The notes under the pieces are model-generated. The model saw only the letters and a list, made by a program, of their open reading frames with translations. It did no database searches and had not been told where the DNA came from. Shown piece after piece: positions 1 to 7,520 of a stretch of DNA of 64,000 nt. Position numbers and translations under genes: made by a program. The stretch's first letter is position 1. Each line of letters starts with the position of its first letter. The stretch comes from Bacteroidetes bacterium UBA1312 (GTDB lineage Bacteria > Bacteroidota > Bacteroidia > Chitinophagales > Chitinophagaceae): assembly GCA_002307135.1 (NCBI GenBank), contig DBTQ01000034.1, forward strand, positions 1-64,000, given 5' to 3'.

Positions 1-499
1 CCACCAAATCTATTTTAAAAAAAAATAAAAATACTGTGTTCTAGCGGGTTTCAAAGGAATAATAATCGGGGTATAAGATCAAAAGCGGCTAAAAACCGAC
101 AAGTAGATGCAAATGATTTGGATTACCGACTATTGATTGACTGTAAAATTTATAAAAACGATCGATAATGTCTATCCTTTGCCAAATCTTATTAAGATAT
201 AGCCTAGTAATAACTAAAGCAAGAGTCTGCTCAACGGTGTCCATAGACCAAGAATGCCGTCATAACATATTGATCATATAAGCATAGGGCGATTGTCTCT
301 TTATATCAATGCCTAAACAGTAATGTAGCAACATTCTTACTAACCTAGTTTTGACTAGCCCGCACACTATCTTAGGATTAATAACGTACTATAAAATCCC
401 AACAGTTTAAAAGCGGCAATTAAAAAGAGTAGGAATTTGCCTATGCATCACAGCTAATTTCATTACTGTATATTTGCAACTCAGAAAAAGATAACGCTT
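1..499. other. AT-rich leader region without a recognisable gene
   Basis: No open reading frame of useful length and no tRNA, tmRNA, RNase P or SRP RNA signature was found. Stops are frequent in all frames. The only interpretable element is the lspA promoter at its right end. The region could hold the 3' flank of a gene lying outside the window, or an unrecognised RNA. Confidence 0.5.
469..476 (+). promoter_or_regulatory. -7 element of the lspA promoter
   Basis: TATATTTG matches the Bacteroidota -7 consensus TAnnTTTG exactly and lies 24 bases before the GTG start of lspA. No TTTG -33 element is seen at the usual 17-23 base spacing; the nearest is about 29 bases upstream. Confidence 0.5.
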
Positions 500-1144
500 G
501 TGAAATACCGCCATGCTATACTAATAATACTTTTGATCATTCTTATTGATCAGCTTTTGAAGATTTATATCAAAACACATTTCTACTATGGGGAAGAACG
601 CATGGTTCTAGGAAATTGGTTTCGTTTACATTTTATAGAGAACAATGGAATGGCTTTTGGAATGAAGTTTAGTGCAGGAGATATAGGCAAGTTATTCCTT
701 ACTACATTTCGACTGGTTGCTGTAGGATTTGGATTTTATGTTTTAAAGCAACTTGTCAATAAACAATACAGCAGGGGTGCTATTATTTGTGGATCATTAA
801 TATTAGCAGGAGCAATGGGCAATTTGATTGACAGTATGTTCTATGGATTAATATTTAGTGAAAGTAGTTTTCATATTGCTAAATTTGTCTCTTGGGGAGA
901 TGGATATGGTAGATTTTTACATGGGCAAGTTGTAGATATGCTTTATTTCCCACTTGTAGAATTGCCGATGCCATCTTGGGTGCCCTTAGTTGGAGGAAAA
1001 ACACTTAGCTTTTTTGATCCGGTATTTAATTTTGCGGATGCTGCTATTTCTACCGGCGTATTAACACTATTAGTGTTTCAAAAAAAACTAATACACAAAC
1101 ACGTCACAACAGTCGCTCAAATAACTGATCGTACTTCAGAATAA
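500..1144 (+). CDS. lspA: Lipoprotein signal peptidase II
   Basis: This inner-membrane aspartyl protease cleaves signal peptides of diacylglyceryl-modified prolipoproteins at the lipobox cysteine. The protein has 214 residues with four hydrophobic segments. The two family motifs with the catalytic aspartates are visible as GNLIDSMFYG in the middle and FNFADAAIS near the C-terminus. The insertion between them (FSESSFHIAKFVSWGDGYG) is typical of Bacteroidota LspA, which is longer than the E. coli enzyme. The start is GTG, placed just after a TATATTTG promoter element. zapA follows after 10 bases, so the two are probably cotranscribed. Several lipoproteins in this window would be substrates. Confidence 0.95.
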   Translation: MKYRHAILIILLIILIDQLLKIYIKTHFYYGEERMVLGNWFRLHFIENNGMAFGMKFSAGDIGKLFLTTFRLVAVGFGFYVLKQLVNKQYSRGAIICGSLILAGAMGNLIDSMFYGLIFSESSFHIAKFVSWGDGYGRFLHGQVVDMLYFPLVELPMPSWVPLVGGKTLSFFDPVFNFADAAISTGVLTLLVFQKKLIHKHVTTVAQITDRTSE

Positions 1145-1154
1145 ATAGAAGATA

Positions 1155-1439
1155 ATGGAGGAAGATGCACTTATACCGGTTAATCTATGGCTCGCAGGAC
1201 GTAGCTATAGGATACTTGTGAAAAGTGCTGAAGAAGAACAAGTTCGCAAAATGGTTAAAATAGCAGATGATAAAATAGCAGAGTTGAAACAACATTATGC
1301 AGGCAAAGATGATCAAGACTTTGTGGCTATGTGCTTATTAATGTACGCCGCTGAAAACAAAGGGGAACATGCATCTCAATTAGAAGATGCATTAGAGGCC
1401 ATCGTTGCTAAAATAGACAATGTACTAGGGGATGAATAA
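1155..1439 (+). CDS. zapA: Cell division protein ZapA
   Basis: ZapA bundles FtsZ protofilaments at the division ring in the cytoplasm. The 94-residue length and layout fit the family: an N-terminal globular part containing LAGRSYRI, then a long helix (roughly residues 28-92) that would form the dimer or tetramer coiled coil, with the conserved stretch FVAMCLLMYAAE. It starts with ATG 10 bases after lspA. In proteobacteria zapA is followed by the 6S RNA gene, and the downstream gap here is a candidate for a similar arrangement. Confidence 0.9.
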   Translation: MEEDALIPVNLWLAGRSYRILVKSAEEEQVRKMVKIADDKIAELKQHYAGKDDQDFVAMCLLMYAAENKGEHASQLEDALEAIVAKIDNVLGDE

Positions 1440-1440
1440 G

Positions 1441-1680
1441 TAAAGGTCCAAATGTACCTTTATCTTTCGACCTATAATACTAAATAGACTTTAGATTTTT
1501 TTTCGGGCATTACTACCAAATTTTCATCAAAAGAACCTTGAAAATTTTTTAGATACTACGTTACGGAGGTCTATTCGTTTAAAGAACACGGGATTTATTG
1601 AGTGTTATTTTAATAGTCAATAAGTTTTACCAATACTAAAATATGATTGCCTAACAACAAGCCCATTTATATCCAGGAAA
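1441..1680 (+). ncRNA. Candidate structured RNA after zapA (6S-like?)
   Basis: This 300-base gap has no ORF. It contains a nested foldable core: 1483-1489 (AATAGAC) pairs with 1569-1575 (GTCTATT), extendable inward by wobble pairs. This encloses an unpaired bubble and an apical stem of 1518-1525 with 1540-1547. Two further hairpins flank it, at 1441-1462 (TAAAGGT/ACCTTTA) and about 1592-1624 (TTATTGA/TCAATAA). A strong terminator follows at 1683. Stem, bubble and apical hairpin are 6S-like, and the zapA-adjacent position recalls zapA-ssrS. I could not match a 6S consensus, and the core is shorter than a typical 6S RNA. Confidence 0.3.
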
Positions 1681-1682
1681 AG

Positions 1683-1723
1683 AAAAATCTCCAACTATTT
1701 TTAAGGTAGTTGGAGATTTTTTT
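1683..1723. terminator. Bidirectional Rho-independent terminator
   Basis: A near-perfect 15-base stem (1683-1697 with 1707-1722, core ATCTCCAACTA) has a 9-base loop and T-runs on both sides. It can end transcription from zapA and its 3' region on the plus strand and from the DUF6089 gene on the minus strand. Confidence 0.85.
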
Positions 1724-1739
1724 GAAAATATTTTGATGA

Positions 1740-2594
1740 CTATTTAGCTCTTGGACAATGTGTTTGCCAATATTCTTTTACATTACCGAATGCCTTGAGA
1801 TAAATAGCGATTGTAATATTACCGAACCAATACCAATCATTTGATCTGCTATCTCCTCTTTTATATGTATAATCGACGTAGTTACCATCCCAACCTACGG
1901 CCTTATTACCACGATAAGACAATTGAGCTGCTTGAGTACCTTTATGTGCTGTCAGAACGTCCAAGTTTACATAAGACTTACTAACATCATCAATATAGTC
2001 GGTAGTTGTATAACGATAGCCAATCTCTCCACTGACCACTAATGTTTTGTTTATCAAAAATTTCATACCTCCGCCAATTGGGAAAGCAGCATTAATAGAG
2101 GAGTACGGTTTCCTATCCGGATACTCTGGCAAGCCCTGACCTTCTGTACTCAATGGCTTCAAATATACCTTTTCGCCATTAAGTCCCGTCGTGTAGGGAT
2201 TTGAGTAAAAAACTGCAACCCCTGCAAAAAGATAAGGGCTGATTTTTGTTCTAACCAAATCAATTGGCCAAAGATTTATTTCCAAAGCTGCATGTGCTTC
2301 TACAAGCCGAGTAGTAAAGTTCAAATTACGCAAACGGTTAGCTTTGATGTCAGAAAGACTATCTGCTGCGGTAAGCGTGGTATAGGCTGCACCAAAACGA
2401 ATACCTACATGTGGATTCATAAAATACTTATAGGTAATGCCCACCATTGGCTTATAACCATAAGAAGGCAGCCATTTGTCTTGCAGGTCACCTTTATAAT
2501 TCGCTACACCAGACGTGATGCCTATTTCATGATGTGCTTGAGCCTGAGACAGTACAGGAAGCAGCATGGCAAGTGAGAGTATATATCGTTTCAA
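1740..2594 (-). CDS. DUF6089 family outer-membrane beta-barrel protein
   Basis: The 284-residue protein begins with a signal peptide (cleavage near SQAQA) and continues with amphipathic strand patterns such as HEIGITSGVANYKGDL, VGITYKYF and VSGEIGYRYTTTDYIDD. These are typical of the DUF6089 family of Bacteroidota outer-membrane barrels. Its function is unknown. It probably sits in the outer membrane as a small barrel. The only plausible start is TTG at 2594, because no ATG precedes the signal peptide. It is transcribed convergently to zapA, with the shared terminator at 1683-1723 between them. Confidence 0.75.
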   Translation of the reverse strand: MKRYILSLAMLLPVLSQAQAHHEIGITSGVANYKGDLQDKWLPSYGYKPMVGITYKYFMNPHVGIRFGAAYTTLTAADSLSDIKANRLRNLNFTTRLVEAHAALEINLWPIDLVRTKISPYLFAGVAVFYSNPYTTGLNGEKVYLKPLSTEGQGLPEYPDRKPYSSINAAFPIGGGMKFLINKTLVVSGEIGYRYTTTDYIDDVSKSYVNLDVLTAHKGTQAAQLSYRGNKAVGWDGNYVDYTYKRGDSRSNDWYWFGNITIAIYLKAFGNVKEYWQTHCPRAK

Positions 2595-2710
2595 GACTGT
2601 TAATATTTTGTGTATTACCGCGTAAGATAAGACGAAATTCTAGAAAACAAAAGAAAATGCAAATTTTTTGCCTCCTTTTTATTTTCCACAGCTGATAAAA
2701 TTACAGAAAC

Positions 2711-3352
2711 CTATACCCCCTCAGACTTCAATTCTCCATTTTCGCCCACCAACAAACCAAGCATAGGGGCATCTTCAGTTTGTGCGTCAATAGCATCAGA
2801 AGGCATAACAATATCTATGTTTATGTCTTTTAATTGTGGTAATTGAGTAGGGGAATTAATGCCCAGATAATCCATGAAATTTTTAGAAACATTGTAAATG
2901 AGCGGCTTGCCAATCATATTTTCATTACGACCCGTAATCACGATCAATTCTTTTTCCAGCAATTTTTGAATAGAATAATCCGCACTTACACCACGTATAT
3001 ACTCAATTTCACTTTTAGTAATAGGTTGTTTATACGCAATAATAGCGAGAGTCTCCATAGCCGCTGATGAAAGTTTTTTAATATGCTTATCGCCATTTAA
3101 CTGGAGTACTGTTTTATGAAACTGCTTTTTGGTAAGGAACTGAAATCCGCCACCTATCTCCCGCAGGTGAAAAGGGTAAAAATCCGCTTCATATTTTTCT
3201 CTCACAGCTTCGATACTTGCCGAAATCCGCTCTGTTTCAATGCTGATTTCAAAAGATTGGCTAAGCAATTCTGTAATCTCGATTTGCGTAATCGGACGTT
3301 CACTTGCGAATACCAAAGCTTCTACGTGCAGTATGAGTTGTTCCAGTTCCAT
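2711..3352 (-). CDS. scpB: Segregation and condensation protein B
   Basis: ScpB is the winged-helix (kite) subunit that, with ScpA, regulates the SMC condensin during chromosome segregation. The 213-residue protein shows the two winged-helix halves. The family signature region AMETLAIIAYKQPITKSEIEYIRGV is near residues 95-120, followed by LLEKELIVITGR. The C-terminal tail (about residues 175-213) is acidic and probably disordered. ATG start at 3352. scpA is not adjacent. The gene is divergent from mreB across a 337-base gap. Confidence 0.92.
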   Translation of the reverse strand: MELEQLILHVEALVFASERPITQIEITELLSQSFEISIETERISASIEAVREKYEADFYPFHLREIGGGFQFLTKKQFHKTVLQLNGDKHIKKLSSAAMETLAIIAYKQPITKSEIEYIRGVSADYSIQKLLEKELIVITGRNENMIGKPLIYNVSKNFMDYLGINSPTQLPQLKDINIDIVMPSDAIDAQTEDAPMLGLLVGENGELKSEGV

Positions 3353-3689
3353 AATTATTGTCGAAATTTATGAAAACCGAAATTAGGGGATGTATTTTTT
3401 TTAGAAAAAGAAAGAAATACACAGCTGTGGGTAAAATATTAATAAACCAATCCATTGATCTAAACTATGGTATAGCAAATAACAAACACAGTAAACAATA
3501 ACAATCAGTAAGCATTAAACTCCATTGAAAATCGTGCTTACATCAAATTTGACATTAGGATCAAATATTAGCGCCAATACTTTTCAGAAAAATAAAAAAT
3601 AATTGGCTATAAACAATGCTTATTTTTTTGCAACTTTGCATTAATTAACTTTCAAGAAAAAAACAGCCTCACTGAGGACATCATAATTT
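3353..3689. other. Divergent intergenic region scpB/mreB
   Basis: This gap holds the promoters of both flanking genes. For mreB the best -7 match is CAACTTTG at 3631-3638. For scpB a weak TAAATTTCG-like element lies just upstream on the minus strand. A 10-base palindrome (CACAGCTGTG, 3420-3429) sits in the middle, of unknown meaning. No ORF or RNA gene is evident. Confidence 0.4.
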
Positions 3690-4712
3690 ATGGGATTATT
3701 TAGCTTTTTGACCCAAGAGATCGCTATAGACTTGGGCACAGCAAACACATTAATTATTCACAATGATCAGGTAGTGGTAGATGAACCGTCGATAGTAGCT
3801 AAAGACAGGACTACCAACAAAATTATTGCTGTAGGGAAAAAAGCAATGATGATGCATGAGAAAACACATGAAAATTTAAAAACGATCCGCCCACTTAAAG
3901 ATGGTGTTATTGCAGACTTTGATGCCGCCGAGGGCATGCTGCGTGACTTAATCAAAATGGTATATCCCAAAAAACCGCTCTTTCCCCCAAGTTGGCGAAT
4001 GGTAATTTGTATTCCATCAAGTATAACAGAAGTAGAAAAACGTGCTGTTCATGATTCGGCCGAACGGGCAGGTGCTAAAGAAGTGTATATGATACATGAA
4101 CCAATGGCAGCTGCATTAGGTATAGGAATTGATGTAGAGGAGCCCACTGGCAATATGATTATTGATATTGGAGGTGGAACAACTGGCATTTCCGTAATAG
4201 CACTGGGAGGCATTGTTTGCGACCAATCTATTAGAATTGCTGGAGATGAGTTCACTACTGACATTATGGAGGCTATGCGTCGTTATCATTCTTTGTTAAT
4301 TGGCGAACGTACTGCAGAACAAATAAAAATTCACGTTGGCTCTGCACTGAAAGAATTAGACAATCCACCGGATGATATTGCGGTTAATGGTCGCGATTTG
4401 GTGACAGGGATTCCTAAACAAATAATGGTATCGTATCAAGAAGTTGCCGAAGCTTTGGACAAATCTATATTTAAAATAGAAGAAGCTATTTTAAAGGCCT
4501 TGGAAAGTACTCCACCTGAATTGGCTGCAGATATCTATCGTCGTGGATTATACTTAACAGGGGGTGGTGCATTATTAAGAGGATTGGATAAACGTATTTC
4601 TCACAAAATAAAATTACCTGTACAAGTAGCAGAAGATCCGCTTCGTGCTGTAGTACGTGGTACCGGCATGGCTTTGAAGAATATTGCAAGAATGCCTTTT
4701 CTGATGAAATAA
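3690..4712 (+). CDS. mreB: Rod shape-determining protein MreB (bacterial actin)
   Basis: This actin-fold ATPase forms membrane-associated filaments that position the elongasome. The 340-residue length is standard. Actin-type nucleotide motifs are visible: phosphate 1 EIAIDLGTANTLI near residue 10, phosphate 2 NMIIDIGGGTTGISVI near residue 155, and adenosine motif GLYLTGGGALLRGL near residue 290. The N-terminal MGLFSFL resembles the amphipathic membrane-binding helix of the family. It is the first gene of mreBCD, with mreC following after about 50 bases. Confidence 0.97.
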   Translation: MGLFSFLTQEIAIDLGTANTLIIHNDQVVVDEPSIVAKDRTTNKIIAVGKKAMMMHEKTHENLKTIRPLKDGVIADFDAAEGMLRDLIKMVYPKKPLFPPSWRMVICIPSSITEVEKRAVHDSAERAGAKEVYMIHEPMAAALGIGIDVEEPTGNMIIDIGGGTTGISVIALGGIVCDQSIRIAGDEFTTDIMEAMRRYHSLLIGERTAEQIKIHVGSALKELDNPPDDIAVNGRDLVTGIPKQIMVSYQEVAEALDKSIFKIEEAILKALESTPPELAADIYRRGLYLTGGGALLRGLDKRISHKIKLPVQVAEDPLRAVVRGTGMALKNIARMPFLMK

Positions 4713-4765
4713 TTGATTTCGAATTGACAGCAAAACTTGAATTACATCCTTTACATTAATAGCCT

Positions 4766-5647
4766 TTGCGGGTAATCATTTCTCTTATACAAAAGTTTTT
4801 CAACCTCATACTTTTTGTGGGGATTGAGATTGTGTGTATGCTTATGATAGCAAAAACAAACACACTTCAAGGAAATGATCTTATGAATTCTGCCAACTTG
4901 GGCATTGCGTTTTGGTACAAAAAACAAACTGGGGTCAGCACTTATTTTGGACTACGCCAAATGAATGACAGCTTACTCAATGAAAACACACGCTTAAGAC
5001 AGCAACTTGCCAAATATTCTGAAATAGATATCCTCAATAACAACGCTGTTACCCGTAGTTATACGCTTAATGATTCAGTACATAGTGTTCAATATGCACA
5101 TTATACTTATTATCAAGCGAGGGTAGTCAATAACTCAGTAAACTCCGCCAGTAATTTTATTACAATCAATCGAGGTTACAAAGATGGGATTGAAAAAAAT
5201 ATGGCCGTAATTTCTAGCAATGGCATTGCCGGACGAATTACTAATGTATCAGCACATTTTGCTACAGCATTGTCTATACTCAATAACAAACAGTCCCTAA
5301 GTGCCAAACTTAAAAATGGCACGAGTAGCTTTGTTTACTGGGAAGAAGGTGCAAGCCCTGATGAATTGTTCATGAAGGGCATCCCTCCTGATATAGTTGT
5401 AAAACTGGGTGACACGGTTTTCACTACTAGCTATTCTACCCTATTCCCTGCTGATATGATAGTAGGGACAGTGCAAAAGATATTCAAATTAAAAAAGGAC
5501 AACTCTCAAATACTACATCTTAAACCTGCGACCAATTTTCGCAACATGCAGTATGTTTATGTAATCAAAAATGATTACATGGAAGAGCGCAGAAAATTAG
5601 AAGACACTACAAAAAAACAACTACAAACAGTACATCCCCCCAAATGA
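4766..5647 (+). CDS. mreC: Rod shape-determining protein MreC
   Basis: MreC is a bitopic inner-membrane protein whose periplasmic part links MreB to the peptidoglycan synthases. It has one N-terminal membrane segment (about residues 9-28), then a coiled coil containing NDSLLNENTRLRQQLAKY (about residues 72-92). The periplasmic beta domain follows, with the conserved phrases FITINRGYKDGI and GIAGRITNVS. The 293-residue length is typical. The start is TTG; no in-frame ATG lies before the membrane segment. mreD overlaps its 3' end by four bases (ATGA), so translation is probably coupled. Confidence 0.93.
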   Translation: MRVIISLIQKFFNLILFVGIEIVCMLMIAKTNTLQGNDLMNSANLGIAFWYKKQTGVSTYFGLRQMNDSLLNENTRLRQQLAKYSEIDILNNNAVTRSYTLNDSVHSVQYAHYTYYQARVVNNSVNSASNFITINRGYKDGIEKNMAVISSNGIAGRITNVSAHFATALSILNNKQSLSAKLKNGTSSFVYWEEGASPDELFMKGIPPDIVVKLGDTVFTTSYSTLFPADMIVGTVQKIFKLKKDNSQILHLKPATNFRNMQYVYVIKNDYMEERRKLEDTTKKQLQTVHPPK

Positions 5648-6192
5648 GCCAGTACATAAAATATATCTTACAGTTTACACTGCTGATATTGTTTCAGGTA
5701 CTTATCCTCAACAATATTACTCTTTATTGGTGGTCGCAACCAAGTGGATTTCCTGTATTTACACCTTATATCTACCCACTTTTTATTCTGCTACTACCTT
5801 TTGAAACTCCTGTTTGGTTATTATTGATAATCGGTTTTTTGTGTGGCATTACAATGGATTCATTCATGAACACACCTGGCATGCATGCATTTGCCATGGT
5901 ATTGATTGCCTATCTCCGCACAAATGTATTATTAGCATTATTACCTAAAAACATGAAGGAATACAAGCAATTATCACCTTCAACTAAAACGATGGGATGG
6001 GCACCATTCCTAACCTATAGTTCATTTTTAGTACTCATTCATCATAGCGTTTTTTTTATAATTGAGTTATGGAGTTTATCCAATTTGAGTTATCTATTGC
6101 TTAAAATATTGGTATCTACTTTTACGACATTATTACTTATTATTGTTTACTTCTTACTCTTCTCAAAAAGGGCATCTAATACCCGTCAATAA
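5644..6192 (+). CDS. mreD: Rod shape-determining protein MreD
   Basis: MreD is a polytopic inner-membrane component of the elongasome. The 182-residue protein has about five or six hydrophobic segments and the conserved loop GFLCGITMDSFMNTPGMHAFAMV, characteristic of MreD. It overlaps mreC by ATGA. In many Bacteroidota the genes for PBP2 and RodA come next, but here the cluster ends and ftsX follows after 91 bases. Confidence 0.9.
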   Translation: MSQYIKYILQFTLLILFQVLILNNITLYWWSQPSGFPVFTPYIYPLFILLLPFETPVWLLLIIGFLCGITMDSFMNTPGMHAFAMVLIAYLRTNVLLALLPKNMKEYKQLSPSTKTMGWAPFLTYSSFLVLIHHSVFFIIELWSLSNLSYLLLKILVSTFTTLLLIIVYFLLFSKRASNTRQ

Positions 6193-6221
6193 ATAATCAA
6201 TAACGTTTTACCAGTTTTTTA

Positions 6222-6263
6222 TAGAATAAGGAGTAGGCCTTTGGCTTATTTTTTTTATTTTTG
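6222..6263 (+). promoter_or_regulatory. mreD-ftsX boundary: weak terminator-like hairpin and -7 element
   Basis: AATAAG and CTTATT can pair around a GC-containing loop and are followed by eight Ts, giving a weak terminator-like structure for mreBCD. Within the T-rich tail TATTTTTG (6256-6263) matches the -7 consensus TAnnTTTG. ftsX may therefore have its own promoter 20 bases before its ATG. Confidence 0.35.
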
Positions 6264-6283
6264 AAAGATATTATATACAAATC

Positions 6284-7141
6284 ATGGCAGCATCTAACAA
6301 ATCAAAGGCTTCTTATACGTTCTCTATCATTGGTGTTTCACTAGTACTATTTTTATTGGGTGCAATGGGCTGGATAGTAATCAATGGGCGAAGTTTAGCA
6401 CAAGTTGTAAAGGAAGGGGTTGCCTTACAAATAGACTTTCATGACAATGTAAAAGACGAAAGCGTACAACAGCTTAAAACAATTTTAGATAAACAACCTT
6501 TTACAAAAGCAAGTCGAATTATCAGTAAAGAAGAGGCATTAAAAATACAAAACGAATTAGAAGGAGAGGACATTTCCAGCTTTTTAGGATACAATCCACT
6601 GTTTGCTTCCATTGAATTGAAATTGTATCAAGATTATGTAAACAAAGATAGCCTCGAAAAAATAATACAATTTGTTCAACAGAGCAATATAGTGAGCCAC
6701 GTGTCTTATCCGAAAACAATTGTTCGTCAAATAAATGACAACCTAAGAAAGATAAGTATCGTTTTAGCTATTATTTCCATCGTCCTAATTTTAATTGTTA
6801 TCGCTCTAATAGACAATACAGTAAGATTAGCTATGTTTAGCAACAGATTCTTAATCAAAACAATGCAAATGGTAGGAGCAACCCGATGGTTTATTTCCAA
6901 ACCATTTGACACACGTGCTATCATCAATGGATTTATTAGTGGTATTCTTTCTGTCATTGGGCTATTACTTATAAAATCTGCAGCGGAGGCTGGTGTACCT
7001 GAGCTGAAAGCATTAAACCAACCAATTTTACTCACCTTGTTAATGATTTCAATGGTTATTCTAGGTATTCTTATCTCTCTTGTAAGCACACATCGCTCCG
7101 TAATAAAATACTTAAAACTTCATTTGGACGATCTTTATTAG
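6284..7141 (+). CDS. ftsX: Cell division protein FtsX
   Basis: FtsX is the permease-like partner of the ATPase FtsE and transmits a division signal to periplasmic peptidoglycan hydrolases. The 285-residue layout is diagnostic. A cytoplasmic N-terminus is followed by TM1 (about residues 13-34) and a periplasmic extracellular domain containing VALQIDFHDN and ISKEEALKIQNELEGED. Three further TM segments (about residues 157-177, 208-230 and 246-265) form the MacB-like permease core with MQMVGATRWFI. ftsE is not adjacent. A DUF3098 gene follows after 54 bases, the usual Bacteroidota order. Confidence 0.92.
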   Translation: MAASNKSKASYTFSIIGVSLVLFLLGAMGWIVINGRSLAQVVKEGVALQIDFHDNVKDESVQQLKTILDKQPFTKASRIISKEEALKIQNELEGEDISSFLGYNPLFASIELKLYQDYVNKDSLEKIIQFVQQSNIVSHVSYPKTIVRQINDNLRKISIVLAIISIVLILIVIALIDNTVRLAMFSNRFLIKTMQMVGATRWFISKPFDTRAIINGFISGILSVIGLLLIKSAAEAGVPELKALNQPILLTLLMISMVILGILISLVSTHRSVIKYLKLHLDDLY

Positions 7142-7195
7142 TCCTTTTTCATTAATATTGCACTACATAAAACATTTTCAAACTCAAATACACCA

Positions 7196-7438
7196 ATGAA
7201 AAAAGCAACAAAACAACAACAAGAATTTCTGTTTGACCGCAGCAATTATAAATGGATGCTTATAGGCGTTGCATTTATTTTACTTGGTTTTATGTTGATG
7301 GCTGGTGGCAAAAGTCCGGATCCTCACAAATTTAATTACGATGACATTTACAGTTTCCGTAGAATTACTCTAGCACCAATCATGATACTTATTGGTTTGG
7401 GTATTGAAGTATATGCGATTATAAAAAAGGATAAATAA
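7196..7438 (+). CDS. DUF3098 domain small membrane protein
   Basis: The 80-residue protein has two hydrophobic segments (about residues 20-39 and 57-74) separated by the short loop GGKSPDPHKFNYDDIYSFRRI. This loop with NYDDIYSFRRITLAP is the DUF3098 signature. The function is unknown. The family commonly lies directly after ftsX in Bacteroidota, which suggests a role with FtsEX or envelope synthesis. A strong terminator follows 13 bases later. Confidence 0.85.
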   Translation: MKKATKQQQEFLFDRSNYKWMLIGVAFILLGFMLMAGGKSPDPHKFNYDDIYSFRRITLAPIMILIGLGIEVYAIIKKDK

Positions 7439-7451
7439 AGCCAATCTATTT

Positions 7452-7497
7452 AATAAAAAGGGTGTTCCAGCTTAATGTTGGAACACCCTTTTTATTT
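7452..7497. terminator. Bidirectional Rho-independent terminator
   Basis: An 18-base stem (AATAAAAAGGGTGTTCCA paired with its complement) has a short loop and T-runs on both strands. It separates the ftsX-DUF3098 unit from the convergent lipoprotein gene. Confidence 0.88.
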
Positions 7498-7520
7498 AGA
7501 AAGATATTATTAGCACAACC

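Noticed and set aside
2681..3433. Two near-matches to DnaA boxes (TTTTCCACA, TTACCCACA on the opposite strand) flanking scpB, suggesting an origin
   Set aside because: Only two single-mismatch sites about 740 bases apart, no dnaA, dnaN or parAB genes and no AT-rich unwinding cluster; chance occurrence is likely.
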